From positions 57,385-121,384 of the forward strand of contig NZ_ATDN01000015.1 of NCBI RefSeq assembly GCF_004014805.1: a stretch of DNA of 64,000 nucleotides, read 5' to 3'. The notes beneath the pieces are model-generated. The model made no database searches and had not been told where the DNA came from. It saw only the letters and a list, made by a program, of their open reading frames with translations. Source of the DNA: Mycolicibacterium elephantis DSM 44368 (GTDB taxonomy: Bacteria > Actinomycetota > Actinomycetes > Mycobacteriales > Mycobacteriaceae). Positions 12,584-21,559 of this stretch are shown one piece after another. Position numbers and translations under genes: made by a program. The stretch's first letter is position 1. Each line of letters begins with the position of its first letter.

Positions 12584-13417
12584 CTACAGCACTGCCTTGC
12601 GCGGTGGCGGGCTGGCATAGCGGTCGACGAACCCGACGATCGTCTCGGTGACCCGCTCGGGCGCCTCGAACATCGGGATGTGCCCGACGCCGTCGAGGTG
12701 GGTGATCTGGGTGTCCTTGGGCAGATGCGCGGTGAAGTGCCGGGTGAACCGCGGATGCGGCAGCACGCGGTCGTTCTCGCAGATCACCAGGTGGGTGGGC
12801 GCGGTGCCCTCGGCCAGCTCCCGCAGTCCCGGCAGCAGCAGCGCCTTGAGCAGCAGCTGGAAGTAGGCCGGGCAGTGGGTGACGTCGTCGACGATGACCA
12901 ACAGGTCCTCGTCGGACAGCCCGTCCGGGCTGGCGCTGACCGGCACGTATGCCAGCTGGCGCGCGAACGGCAGCCGCAGCGCGCGCGGGCCCAGCGCCTT
13001 GGCGATCAGCCACACCGGCAGCCCGGCGACGAACTTGAACACGATCTCGAACTTGGCCGGCGTGAAGCGGCGCCAGCCGCCCGCGGGCGCGATACCGGTC
13101 AGCGTGCGGGCCCGTCCGCGGCGCTCCAGCTCGAACGCCACCCAGCCGCCCAGGGAGTTACCGACGATGTGGGCGGTGTCCCAGCCCAACTCGTCCATGC
13201 GGCGTTCCATGTCGTCGGCGAGCTCGGCGGTGTCGAGGAAGAAGCGGCCCTTCACCCCGCCGTTGTGGCCGGGCATGGTCGGTGCGTAGACCTCGTAGCG
13301 CCCGGTGGCGGCGATCTGCGGTGCGACGTCTTTCCACACGCTCTGCGACATCATGAACGGGTGCAGCAGAAGCATCGGCTCACCGGAGCCGAGGTGGATC
13401 GCGGGGCGCAAGGTCAT
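12584..13417 (-). CDS. Alpha/beta hydrolase
   Basis: A 277-residue alpha/beta hydrolase. It shows LLLHPFMMSQSVWKD (oxyanion region), the nucleophile elbow GNSLGG (Ser about 95), an acid in the CENDRVLPHP strand-loop and the catalytic His in DGVGHIPMFEAPERV. A cap domain (about 115-200) separates them. It is similar in type and position to Rv3338, next to icd1 in M. tuberculosis, though Rv3338 itself is shorter as I recall it. The substrate is unknown. ATG 13417 gives MTLRPAIHLGSGEP; the longer open frame beyond it is antisense to xthA and not used. Confidence 0.85.
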   Translation of the reverse strand: MTLRPAIHLGSGEPMLLLHPFMMSQSVWKDVAPQIAATGRYEVYAPTMPGHNGGVKGRFFLDTAELADDMERRMDELGWDTAHIVGNSLGGWVAFELERRGRARTLTGIAPAGGWRRFTPAKFEIVFKFVAGLPVWLIAKALGPRALRLPFARQLAYVPVSASPDGLSDEDLLVIVDDVTHCPAYFQLLLKALLLPGLRELAEGTAPTHLVICENDRVLPHPRFTRHFTAHLPKDTQITHLDGVGHIPMFEAPERVTETIVGFVDRYASPPPRKAVL

Positions 13418-13464
13418 CCTGCCGACACTAAAGGCGATACCGCCGGTACCGCAAGCTCCGGGGC

Positions 13465-13470
13465 TATGGT
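13465..13470 (+). promoter_or_regulatory. -10 hexamer TATGGT of leaderless exonuclease III gene
   Basis: TATGGT, seven bases, then GTG 13478. The ATG inside the hexamer (13466) is in frame but would be untranscribed if this promoter is used. Confidence 0.55.
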
Positions 13471-13477
13471 CTGCTGC

Positions 13478-14272
13478 GTGATCGTCAGCACCGTCAACGT
13501 CAACGGAATCCGCGCCGCGGTCAAGCAGCGTTCGCCGGACAACCTGGGCCTGCTGGCCTGGCTTGCCGACACCGCCGCCGACGTGGTGTGCCTGCAGGAG
13601 ACCCGGGCCGACGACGACCAGCTGGCCGCGGCGCTGGCGCCCGCGCTGTCCGACGGCTGGCAGCTGGCCTCGGCCGAACCACATATCAAGGGCCGCAGCG
13701 GCGTTGCCGTGCTGTCGCGCCGGCCGATCACCGCGGCGCGGCCGCTGGAGTCCGACGAGTTCGCGACGCACGGGCGATACCTCGAGGTCGACGTCGCCGG
13801 GGCCACCGTGGCGAGCGTCTACGTGCAGACCGGCGAAGCCGAAACCGACCGCCAGCTGGAGAAGGAGCGCTTCATGACGGCGCTGGCCAAGCGGATGGCC
13901 GAACTCGCCGACCGCGACGCGGTGGTGTGCGGCGACTGGAACATCGCGCACACCGAAAACGACATCAAGAACTGGAAGGGCAACCTCAAGAAGTCGGGCT
14001 TTCTGCCCAGCGAGCGCCAATGGCTCACCGAGCTGCTGGACTCCGGCTGGGTCGACGTGGTCCGGGCCCTGCATCCAGGGGTGGCCGGACCGTACTCGTG
14101 GTGGTCATGGCGCGGGCGGGCCTTCGACAACGACGCCGGCTGGCGCATCGACTACCACTTGGCGACTCGGACGTTGGCCGCGCGGACGGTGTCGGCGCGG
14201 GTGGAGCGCGCCGCGGCGTACGCGATGCGGTGGTCCGACCACGCGCCGGTCACCGTCGAATATCGCGGTTAG
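13478..14272 (+). CDS. Exodeoxyribonuclease III / AP endonuclease family protein
   Basis: A 264-residue EEP-fold nuclease of the ExoIII family for base-excision repair, cutting 5-prime of abasic sites and trimming 3-prime blocks. Core residues are visible: VNVNGIRAA, the metal-binding Glu in CLQETRADD, SGVAVLSRRP, VCGDWNIAHTENDIKNWKGN (catalytic Asp/Asn), AGWRIDYHLAT and the final SDHAPVTVEY (catalytic Asp-His). It differs from the xthA type of Rv0427c, and fast-growing mycobacteria carry more than one ExoIII, so I give no symbol. GTG 13478 gives the family-like start MIVSTVNVNG. Confidence 0.9.
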   Translation: MIVSTVNVNGIRAAVKQRSPDNLGLLAWLADTAADVVCLQETRADDDQLAAALAPALSDGWQLASAEPHIKGRSGVAVLSRRPITAARPLESDEFATHGRYLEVDVAGATVASVYVQTGEAETDRQLEKERFMTALAKRMAELADRDAVVCGDWNIAHTENDIKNWKGNLKKSGFLPSERQWLTELLDSGWVDVVRALHPGVAGPYSWWSWRGRAFDNDAGWRIDYHLATRTLAARTVSARVERAAAYAMRWSDHAPVTVEYRG

Positions 14273-14276
14273 ACAC

Positions 14277-14340
14277 CGCCGAGTGTCAGGTTGTCGCACG
14301 CCTCGCGCCGCGGAACGTGTCTCAACCCGACACTCGGCCG
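14277..14340. repeat. Intergenic imperfect palindrome, CGCCGA-TTGTG family (copy 2)
   Basis: The left arm runs CGCCGAGTGT-CAGGTTGTCGCACGC. The right arm, reverse-complemented, runs GCCGAGTGTCGGGTTGAGAC. A short GC-rich loop separates them. It sits between xthA and trpS, both on the plus strand. It is very close to copy 4 at 28896. Confidence 0.78.
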
Positions 14341-14346
14341 GTGTGA

Positions 14347-15390
<1,044 letters not shown>

Positions 15391-15403
15391 CCGGGAGACA
15401 CCG

Positions 15404-16444
15404 ATGGCCGCGCCAGACACGGAGACCGAGCCGGAGAAGCCGGGCATCATCGACCGGATGCGCGCCCGTTATCGCTGGTTCGATCACGTGATGCGGGCCC
15501 AGGAGCGCTACAAGGACAGCAAGGGCGACTTCTACGCGGCGGGCATCACCTACTTCACCGTCTTCGCGCTGTTCCCGTTGCTGATGGTGGGATTCGCCGT
15601 CGGCGGCTTCATCCTGGTGCGCCAGCCCGACCTGTTGGCCCAGATCGAGGACCGGATCCGTGCGGCGGTGTCGGGCGACGTCGGCAACCAGCTGGTCGAC
15701 CTGATGGACTCGGCGATCGCGTCGCGCACGTCCGTCGGCATCATCGGCCTGGTCACCGCGGCCTGGGCGGGGCTGGGCTGGATGGCGAACCTGCGTGAGG
15801 CGCTCAGCCAGATGTGGGGCCTCGCCCGGCAGGAGTCCAAGGGGTTTCTGCGCACCAAGGCCTCGGACCTGCTGGCGATCCTCGGGCTGTTCCTCGCGAT
15901 CGCCGTCACCGTTGCGCTGACCGCGCTGGGCAGCGCCGGACCGATGAGGCAAGTGCTCGAATGGGTTGGGCTGGAGGAAGTTCCGGGTGTCGGCCTGGCG
16001 TTGCGGGTGGTCTCCATGCTGACCTCGCTGCTGATCAGCTGGCTGTTGTTCACGTGGATCATCGCGCGGCTGCCGAGGGAGTCGGTGAGCTTCCGCAGCG
16101 CGATGCGAGCGGGGCTGCTGGCGGCGGTGGCATTCGAGGTGTTCAAACTGGTGGCCGCGCTCTACCTGCGCTCGGTGGTCACCGGCCCGGCGGGCGCGAC
16201 GTTCGGTCCGGTGCTGGGGTTGATGGTGTTCGCTTACATCACCGCGCGGCTGATCCTGTTCGCGACGGCCTGGGCCGCCACCGCGACCGAGAACATGCTT
16301 CCCGCGCCCGTCGAGCCGCCGGGGCGGGCGGTGATCACCCCGCGTGTGCAGGTCCGCGAGGGGGTCGGGTTCGTCGGCGCGTTGACCGCGGCGCTCGTGG
16401 GAGCCGTTGGCGCGCTTAGTCTTTCGCGGTGGGTGCGACGCTAG
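15404..16444 (+). CDS. YihY/BrkB-family inner membrane protein
   Basis: A 346-residue multipass membrane protein of the YihY (formerly BrkB/Rbn) family, corresponding to Rv3335c after trpS. About six hydrophobic segments are visible (residues about 47-70, 105-125, 160-182, 203-225, 245-265, 275-300), plus a final one near the C-terminus. The family hallmark GDFYAAGITYFTVFALFPLLMVGFA is intact, as are TFGPVLGLMVFAYITARLILF and WAATATE. The old ribonuclease BN label for this family was a misassignment; the function remains unknown. Start ATG 15404 has a GGGAGA site. The stop overlaps the SMR gene's stop on the other strand by three bases. Confidence 0.88.
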   Translation: MAAPDTETEPEKPGIIDRMRARYRWFDHVMRAQERYKDSKGDFYAAGITYFTVFALFPLLMVGFAVGGFILVRQPDLLAQIEDRIRAAVSGDVGNQLVDLMDSAIASRTSVGIIGLVTAAWAGLGWMANLREALSQMWGLARQESKGFLRTKASDLLAILGLFLAIAVTVALTALGSAGPMRQVLEWVGLEEVPGVGLALRVVSMLTSLLISWLLFTWIIARLPRESVSFRSAMRAGLLAAVAFEVFKLVAALYLRSVVTGPAGATFGPVLGLMVFAYITARLILFATAWAATATENMLPAPVEPPGRAVITPRVQVREGVGFVGALTAALVGAVGALSLSRWVRR

Positions 16445-16758
16445 CTGCTGACCAGCTGCAGGCCGACGACACAGCCCACGATGCCCAGCAGCAGAACCAC
16501 CTTGAGAAGTGATGCGCTCTCGGCCCCGGAGGCCAGCGAGTAGACGACCGTCAGCGCGGCGCCGACGCCCACCCACACCGCGTAGCCGGTGCCGACCGGT
16601 AGGTCACGCAGCGCGATGCCCAGACCGCCCATCGAAATGATCAGTGCCACAACGAACACCGCTACGGGCATCGGTCGGCTGAACCCCTCCGACTTACTCA
16701 GCGCGACGGCCCACACCGCTTCGAAGGCGCCGGAGACGATGAGAATGAGCCAGGCCAT
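16441..16758 (-). CDS. SMR-family guanidinium exporter (Gdx/SugE-like)
   Basis: A 105-residue, four-helix small multidrug resistance protein working as an antiparallel dimer in the membrane. The essential glutamate is in helix 1 (SGAFEAVWAVALSKSEGF; Glu13). Helix 3 has GTGYAVWVGVGAALTV. The W-A-x-x-L-K/S-S-x-GF pattern is that of the SugE/Gdx branch rather than EmrE. Gdx proteins export guanidinium in exchange for protons. A guanidine-III riboswitch immediately upstream supports this reading strongly. ATG 16758 follows GGAGGT by five bases. It ends tail-to-tail against yihY. Confidence 0.93.
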   Translation of the reverse strand: MAWLILIVSGAFEAVWAVALSKSEGFSRPMPVAVFVVALIISMGGLGIALRDLPVGTGYAVWVGVGAALTVVYSLASGAESASLLKVVLLLGIVGCVVGLQLVSS

Positions 16759-16771
16759 GAAACACCTCCGT

Positions 16772-16814
16772 GACGCCGTCTTGTCGCTGGCCGGGTACGG
16801 CGCCCCTCGTCCGG
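16772..16814 (-). ncRNA. Guanidine-III (ykkC-III) riboswitch
   Basis: On the minus strand the 43 bases begin CCGGACGAGG, continue GCGCCGTACCCGG, then CCAGCGACAAGACGGCGTC. The pseudoknotted class III guanidine aptamer, as I recall it from Thermobifida, has the same blocks in the same order (CCGGACGAGG, GCGCCGUACCCGG, ACAAGACGGCG). GCCGT can pair with ACGGC, and the CCGG blocks with each other. It ends two bases before the GGAGGT ribosome site of the SMR gene, which fits translational control. Recognition is by eye; no covariance search was run. Confidence 0.9.
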
Positions 16815-16838
16815 TGTCGGATGCCGACCAGTGCGAGG

Positions 16839-18062
16839 TTAGTGCTGCGGGCGGCGATTCAGCGACCGGGCCCCCATGATCAGGCTGAACACGATGACCG
16901 CGCCGACGACCGCCACCCCGACGCGCACCGGCATGGCGTCGACGTCGGAGAGCATCGGTGCGGCGTTGACGCCGGCGGCGGTGCCGTCGGCGGCCGGTTT
17001 GCGGCCCTGCAGTGAGGGATCCGGTTCGATCAGCGTGCCCACCTTGGTCCCGGGCGGGGTCGCGAAGCCGTAGTCCAGCAGGTGCGCGGCCTGCTCCCAC
17101 GGCGCGATCGGCTGGCGGGTGCCGCGCAGCAGCACCGCGACCAGGCGGCGGCCGTCCCGGTCGGCGGCGCCGACGAACGTCTGGCCCGCGTCGTCGGTGT
17201 ATCCCGTCTTGCCGCCCAACGCGCCGGGATAGTTGAGGAGCAGCTTGTTGTCGTTCTCGATCGGATAGCCGACGTCGCCGCGGCCGGGGAAGTCGAAGCT
17301 GCGGGTGGCCACGATGTCGGCGAACACCGGGTTCTGCCAGGCATACCGGTAGAACAGGGCGATGTCGTAGGCCGACGTGCTCATCCCCGGGCCGTCGAGG
17401 CCCGACGGTGTGGCGACGCGGGTGTCGTGGCCGCCGAGCTTGCGGGCCAGGTCGTTGAGTTTGTGCAGCGCGGCGTCCATCCCGCCAAGCTGGATGGCCA
17501 GCGCGTAGGCGGCGTCGTTGCCGGAGTACATCAGCAGGCCGTGCAACAGGTCGTTGATCGAGTAGTGACCGCCGGGCCCGACACCGACCTTGGTGCCTTC
17601 CTGCGCGGCGTCCTCCGGGGTGCCCGCCACCACCCGGTGCAGCGGCAGTTCCTTGATGGCCGCCATCGCGGTGAGCACCTTGATGACGCTGGCGGGCCGG
17701 TGCCTGCCGTGGGGGTCTTTGGCCGCGATGACGTCGCCGGTGTCCAGGTCGGCGACGAGCCAGGCCTCGGCGGAGACGTCGTTGGGCAGCGGCGGGGTGC
17801 CGGGCGCGGTGATCACCCCGCACCCCGACAGCGCGTCACCGCCCAGCGGGGTGGCGGGCACCGGAAGCGGCGCGGGCGGGGCCTGGCCGGGTTTGGGAAC
17901 CTCGGACGCGTCGACGGCCGGTGGCGTCGTCTCGCGGTAAGGGCAGGCGGTGGCCTCCGGCGCCGACGGTGGCTGCGCGCTTGCCACCGCCGGGCTGACC
18001 ATCACGAAAAGGGCCGCTGCCAGGCCGACAGCGCGCCGGGACGCGGTTCGCAGATTCGCCAT
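16839..18062 (-). CDS. dacB1: D-alanyl-D-alanine carboxypeptidase (low-molecular-mass PBP)
   Basis: A 407-residue penicillin-binding DD-carboxypeptidase that trims the fifth D-Ala of peptidoglycan stem peptides outside the membrane. A signal peptide is visible ([19 protein letters not shown], cleavage near 30), then a proline-rich linker. The serine-peptidase triad motifs follow: SVIK (Ser about 125, Lys 128), SGN (about 180-182) and KTG (about 285-287). A C-terminal helix ([21 protein letters not shown]) anchors it in the membrane. It corresponds to Rv3330. The downstream end stops 24 bases before the guanidine riboswitch of the SMR gene. Confidence 0.95.
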   Translation of the reverse strand: MANLRTASRRAVGLAAALFVMVSPAVASAQPPSAPEATACPYRETTPPAVDASEVPKPGQAPPAPLPVPATPLGGDALSGCGVITAPGTPPLPNDVSAEAWLVADLDTGDVIAAKDPHGRHRPASVIKVLTAMAAIKELPLHRVVAGTPEDAAQEGTKVGVGPGGHYSINDLLHGLLMYSGNDAAYALAIQLGGMDAALHKLNDLARKLGGHDTRVATPSGLDGPGMSTSAYDIALFYRYAWQNPVFADIVATRSFDFPGRGDVGYPIENDNKLLLNYPGALGGKTGYTDDAGQTFVGAADRDGRRLVAVLLRGTRQPIAPWEQAAHLLDYGFATPPGTKVGTLIEPDPSLQGRKPAADGTAAGVNAAPMLSDVDAMPVRVGVAVVGAVIVFSLIMGARSLNRRPQH

Positions 18063-18154
18063 CGTGTGCGCAGATTAGGCCGTACGGGCCGCGATTGCCC
18101 GGAGGCGCGCTGTGACTGTTGTGATTAGAGGTGCTGAAGTGATTGCTGGCCGGT

Positions 18155-19447
18155 TTATTTTGGCGCCTCGTCGGGCGGCTTGGCGCGGGGGACGAGGCAC
18201 ACCTCGGTGATCGCGTGGTGTCTGGTTCCGGTCACCTGAATACTCCAGTCGGCGAGCTCGACGCGGTCACCGGGCGCGGTCGGGATGCGCCCGAGTTCAG
18301 CCAGCACCAACCCGGCGACGGTGGTGTAGTCCCCGTCGGGAGCGTCGCGGAACTCCACGCCGATGTCGGGCAGGTCGTGAATGGGGAATCGACCCGGGAG
18401 CACCAGCCGGCCGTCGGGCAGGGCGCGCACCGACTGGATGTCGGTGTCGGCCTCGTCGTAGATCTCGCCGACGATCTCCTCCAGCAGGTCCTCGAGGGTG
18501 ACGATGCCCTCGGCGCCGCCGTGTTCGTCCACGACGACCGCGAACTGCTCACGGTCGTTCTTGAACCGGCGCAACGCTTCTGAGACCCGCAGGCTCTCGG
18601 GGAACCGGACGACGGGCCGGGCGACGTCGCCGACGACCAGACCGTCGCCGAGCAGGTCGCGAAGATGCACCATGCCTGTCACATTGTCGAGGTTGGCGGT
18701 CTGGACGACGGGGGCGCGGGTGTGCCCGCTGTCGGCGAGCACGGCGCGGGCCTCCTCGGTCGGCATGTCGACCGACAGCATCACCACCGCGCGGCGGGGG
18801 ACCAGGACTTCACGCAGGGCACGCTCGTCGATCTCGAGTGCGCCGGTGATGATCATCCGTTGTTCGACGGTCAGACCGCGGTGACCCGCCACGAGGTCGC
18901 GCAACTCCTCCGGGGTGGGCGGCTGTTGTCCGATCTTGGGATCGCCGCCGAACAGCCGCACGACGAGGTTCGTCGCCCTGCTCAGCAGCCACACCGCCGG
19001 GCGTGACACCGTGGCCATCGCATCCAGCGGCCGGGCGATGAGCATGGCCCACGGCTGCGCGTGCTGCATGGCCAGCCGTTTCGGCGCCAGTTCACCGAAC
19101 ACCAGGGTGACGAACGCCAGCGCGATCGTCACCAGCGCCACCGTCGTCGGCCGCGCCGCGGCGCCGAGGAACCCGAGCATGGGAACCAGCGGCTGGGCCA
19201 ACGTGACGGCAGCCGTCGCCGAGGCGAGGTAACCCGACAACGTGATGCCGAGCTGGATGGTCGCCAGGAAACGATTGGGGTCGCGGGCCAGGTCGGCCAG
19301 CGTGCGCGCGGTGCGGTTGCCGCGGCGCTCCAGCTGACGCAGTTGCCCCTCACGCAGCGAGATCAGGGCGACCTCGCTGCCCGCGAAGACCGCATTGATC
19401 AGCACCAGCGCCGTGATCAGTACCAGGCTCGCCCAGTATTCGCCCAT
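18155..19447 (-). CDS. CNNM/CBS-domain membrane protein (hemolysin C-like, CorC/MpfA type)
   Basis: A 430-residue protein with an N-terminal CNNM (DUF21) transmembrane domain (about 1-190; helices near 7-25, 60-85, 95-120), followed by two CBS domains (about 205-330) and a CorC/HlyC C-terminal domain (about 345-425). Hallmarks: NAVFAGSEVALISLREGQL, VFGELAPKRLAMQ, VLVPRRAVVMLSVD, GHTRAPVV, VVDEHGGAEGIVTLEDLLEEIVGEIYDE. Relatives are linked to Mg2+ export or, in mycobacteria, to membrane integrity; true haemolytic activity is doubtful. The ion and partner here are unknown. Confidence 0.9.
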   Translation of the reverse strand: MGEYWASLVLITALVLINAVFAGSEVALISLREGQLRQLERRGNRTARTLADLARDPNRFLATIQLGITLSGYLASATAAVTLAQPLVPMLGFLGAAARPTTVALVTIALAFVTLVFGELAPKRLAMQHAQPWAMLIARPLDAMATVSRPAVWLLSRATNLVVRLFGGDPKIGQQPPTPEELRDLVAGHRGLTVEQRMIITGALEIDERALREVLVPRRAVVMLSVDMPTEEARAVLADSGHTRAPVVQTANLDNVTGMVHLRDLLGDGLVVGDVARPVVRFPESLRVSEALRRFKNDREQFAVVVDEHGGAEGIVTLEDLLEEIVGEIYDEADTDIQSVRALPDGRLVLPGRFPIHDLPDIGVEFRDAPDGDYTTVAGLVLAELGRIPTAPGDRVELADWSIQVTGTRHHAITEVCLVPRAKPPDEAPK

Positions 19448-19483
19448 AGAGTGTGCGTACCTGATCGGCGGGCACCGGGTGCT

Positions 19484-19540
19484 CGAACGTGCGCTTGTGT
19501 CCGAAAAATGACTGAAATCTCGCGCACAACTTCACGTTCG
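19484..19540. repeat. Intergenic imperfect palindrome, CGCCGA-TTGTG family (copy 3)
   Basis: The left arm is CGAACGTGCGCTTGTGTCCG. The right arm, reverse-complemented, is CGAACGTGAAGTTGTGCGCG. The centre is relatively AT-rich (AAAAATGACTGAAAT). It lies between the aminotransferase end and the CNNM gene start. Confidence 0.72.
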
Positions 19541-19558
19541 GCGGGGAGGACCCCTCGG

Positions 19559-20920
19559 CTACAGCAAGCGGCCGGCTTGGTCGAGCACGCCGCGCAGGAT
19601 CTCGTAGATTGCGTCGAACTCCTTCTGCCCGCTGATCAGCGGCGGCGCCAGCTGCACCACCGGGTCGCCGCGGTCGTCGGCGCGGCAGTACAGGCCGGCT
19701 TCGAACACCGCCGGGGTGAGGAAGCCGCGCAGCAGGCGCTCGCATTCCTCGTCGTTGAACGTCTCCCTGGTGGCCTTGTCTTTGACCAGCTCGATGCCGT
19801 AGAAGAAGCCCGCGCCACGGATGTCGCCGACGATCGGCAGGTCGTAGAGCTTCTCGAGCGTCGCGCGCAGCGCAGGGGCGTTCCGCTTGACGTGGTCGTT
19901 GAGGCCCTCGCGCTCGAAGATGTCGAGGTTGGCCAGCGCCACCGCCGCCGAGACGGGATGCCCGCCGAAGGTGTAGCCGTGCCCGAACACCGTCTTGCCG
20001 TCGTCGAACGGCTCGAACAACCGGTCGCTGGCGATCATCGCGCCGATCGGTGAGTAGCCCGAGGTCAAACCCTTCGCGCAGGTGATGATGTCGGGCACAT
20101 AGCCGAAGTCGTCGCAGGCGAACATCGAGCCGATCCGGCCGAAGGCACAGATCACCTCGTCGGACACCAGCAGTACGTCGTAGGTGTCGCAGATCTCCCG
20201 CACGCGCTCGAAATACCCTGGGGGAGGCGGGAAGCACCCACCCGCATTCTGCACCGGCTCCAAGAACACGGCCGCCACGGTGTCGGGCCCTTCGAACTCG
20301 ATCGCTTCGGCGATGCGGTCGGCGCAGTACTGGCCGAAGGCCTTCTCGTCGTCCTGATACGGCGCGGGCGCACGGTAGAAGTTGGTGTTGGGCACCCGGA
20401 ACCCGCCGGGGGTCAGCGGCTCGAACGGCTCTTTGAACACCGGCAGGCCGGTGATCGCCAGCGCCCCCTGCGGTGTGCCGTGATAGGCCACGGCCCGCGA
20501 AACCACCTTGTGCTTACCGGGTTTGCCGACGAGCTTGAAGTAGTTCTTGGCCAGCTTCCACGCCGACTCGACCGCTTCGCCACCGCCGGTGGTGAAGAAG
20601 ACCCGGTTCAGATCGCCGGGCGCGTAGTGCGCGATCCGTTCGGCCAGCTCGATCGCGGTGGGGGTGGCATACGACCACAGGGGGAAGAACGCCAACTGCT
20701 CGGCCTGCTTGGCCGCGGCCTCGGCCAACTCCTGGCGGCCGTGGCCCACCTGCACGACGAAAAGCCCTGACAGCCCGTCGATGTAGCTCTTGCCGGTGTC
20801 GTCCCAGATCGTGACACCCTGACCGCGGGTGATGATCGGCGGTGTGATGCCCGGGCCGTGCCGGGCGAAGTGTCCCCACAGGTGCCGGTTCGCCTTGGCG
20901 CCGAGGTCGACAGTTGTCAT
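19559..20920 (-). CDS. Class III omega-aminotransferase (putrescine/GABA:pyruvate type)
   Basis: A 453-residue fold-type I PLP transaminase, class III (ornithine/GABA/beta-alanine group). Visible: DGLSGLFVVQVGHGR, FFTTGGGEAVESAWKLAKNY, YHGTPQGAL, the EPVQNAGGCFPPP loop, LLVSDEVICAFGR with the PLP aspartate, and the catalytic lysine in ITCAKGLTSGYSPIG, followed by FGHGYTFGGHPVSAA. The counterpart is Rv3329, next to sigJ. The neighbouring Lrp regulator and gamma-aminobutyraldehyde-type dehydrogenase suggest putrescine or a related diamine as substrate; this is inference. ATG 20920 overlaps the Lrp stop (ATGA), so regulator and enzyme form one operon. Confidence 0.92.
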   Translation of the reverse strand: MTTVDLGAKANRHLWGHFARHGPGITPPIITRGQGVTIWDDTGKSYIDGLSGLFVVQVGHGRQELAEAAAKQAEQLAFFPLWSYATPTAIELAERIAHYAPGDLNRVFFTTGGGEAVESAWKLAKNYFKLVGKPGKHKVVSRAVAYHGTPQGALAITGLPVFKEPFEPLTPGGFRVPNTNFYRAPAPYQDDEKAFGQYCADRIAEAIEFEGPDTVAAVFLEPVQNAGGCFPPPPGYFERVREICDTYDVLLVSDEVICAFGRIGSMFACDDFGYVPDIITCAKGLTSGYSPIGAMIASDRLFEPFDDGKTVFGHGYTFGGHPVSAAVALANLDIFEREGLNDHVKRNAPALRATLEKLYDLPIVGDIRGAGFFYGIELVKDKATRETFNDEECERLLRGFLTPAVFEAGLYCRADDRGDPVVQLAPPLISGQKEFDAIYEILRGVLDQAGRLL

Positions 20921-21438
20921 CTGGTGCCCCAATTGTATTGCTGCTTGACGAGTTTCAAATAGACGAGCGTCTCGGTGGAGCTCACTCCCGGCAGGGCGCG
21001 AATCTGCGTGTTGAGCAGATCGAGCAGGTCGTCGTCGTCGGCGCACACGACCTCGACGATCACGTCGAACGAGCCCGCGGTGAGCACCACGTAGTCCACC
21101 GCGTCGATGGCCGCCAACTGTTCGGCGACCTTGGTGGTGTCGCCCGTGCAGCGGATGCCGATCATGGCCTGGCGGGCGAACCCCAACTGCATCGGATCGG
21201 TGACCGCGACGATCTGCATCACCCCGGCGTCGACCATGCGTTGCACGCGTTGGCGCACCGCGGCCTCCGACAGCCCCACCGCCTTGCCGATGCCGGCATA
21301 CGAGCGTCGGCCGTCTTGTTGCAGCTTCTCGATGATCTGCTTGGACAGTTCGTCGAGCTGAAACGCCGCACCCGGACGGGATTGCTTGACCCGAAACGAC
21401 AACGGGCCGACGCCGCGCACGGGACCAGGGCTTGCCAT
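20917..21438 (-). CDS. Lrp/AsnC-family transcriptional regulator
   Basis: A 173-residue feast/famine regulator. The N-terminal helix-turn-helix is FQLDELSKQIIEKLQQDGRRSYAGIGKAVGLSEAAVRQRVQRMVDAGVM in pattern (about residues 30-78; only the pattern is given). A C-terminal RAM ligand-binding domain follows (about 85-170), with AGSFDVIVEVVCADDDDLLDLL and IRALPGVSSTETLVYLKLVK. The N-terminal 28 residues are a non-conserved extension. ATG 21438 is favoured over ATG 21492 because a CACAAT hexamer sits six bases upstream. It likely controls its own operon and the divergent aldehyde dehydrogenase. Confidence 0.9.
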   Translation of the reverse strand: MASPGPVRGVGPLSFRVKQSRPGAAFQLDELSKQIIEKLQQDGRRSYAGIGKAVGLSEAAVRQRVQRMVDAGVMQIVAVTDPMQLGFARQAMIGIRCTGDTTKVAEQLAAIDAVDYVVLTAGSFDVIVEVVCADDDDLLDLLNTQIRALPGVSSTETLVYLKLVKQQYNWGTR

Positions 21439-21444
21439 GCATGA

Positions 21445-21450
21445 ATTGTG
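21445..21450 (-). promoter_or_regulatory. Possible -10 (CACAAT) for leaderless Lrp gene
   Basis: On the minus strand CACAAT is followed by six bases and ATG 21438. It is a weak match to consensus, useful mainly for choosing the start. Confidence 0.4.
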
Positions 21451-21493
21451 CACGGAATCCGTCGTCGCAGGCAACCACGGCGATGAAATCACG

Positions 21494-21524
21494 CGTAATA
21501 GCCGGTCTCAGTGCCTGGATTACG
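21494..21524. promoter_or_regulatory. Candidate Lrp operator, CGTAAT...ATTACG
   Basis: Inverted arms CGTAAT (21494-21499) and ATTACG (21519-21524) are separated by 19 bases, in the 121-base divergent region between the Lrp gene and the aldehyde dehydrogenase. Half-sites about two helical turns apart on the same face suit an oligomeric Lrp protein. The assignment is by position. Confidence 0.5.
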
Positions 21525-21547
21525 TAGCTGACGTCGGCGAGGTCGGT

Positions 21548-21553
21548 TAGCGT
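21548..21553 (+). promoter_or_regulatory. -10 hexamer TAGCGT of leaderless aldehyde dehydrogenase gene
   Basis: TAGCGT, six bases, then ATG 21560, with no ribosome site. Confidence 0.5.
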
Positions 21554-21559
21554 TGGCCC

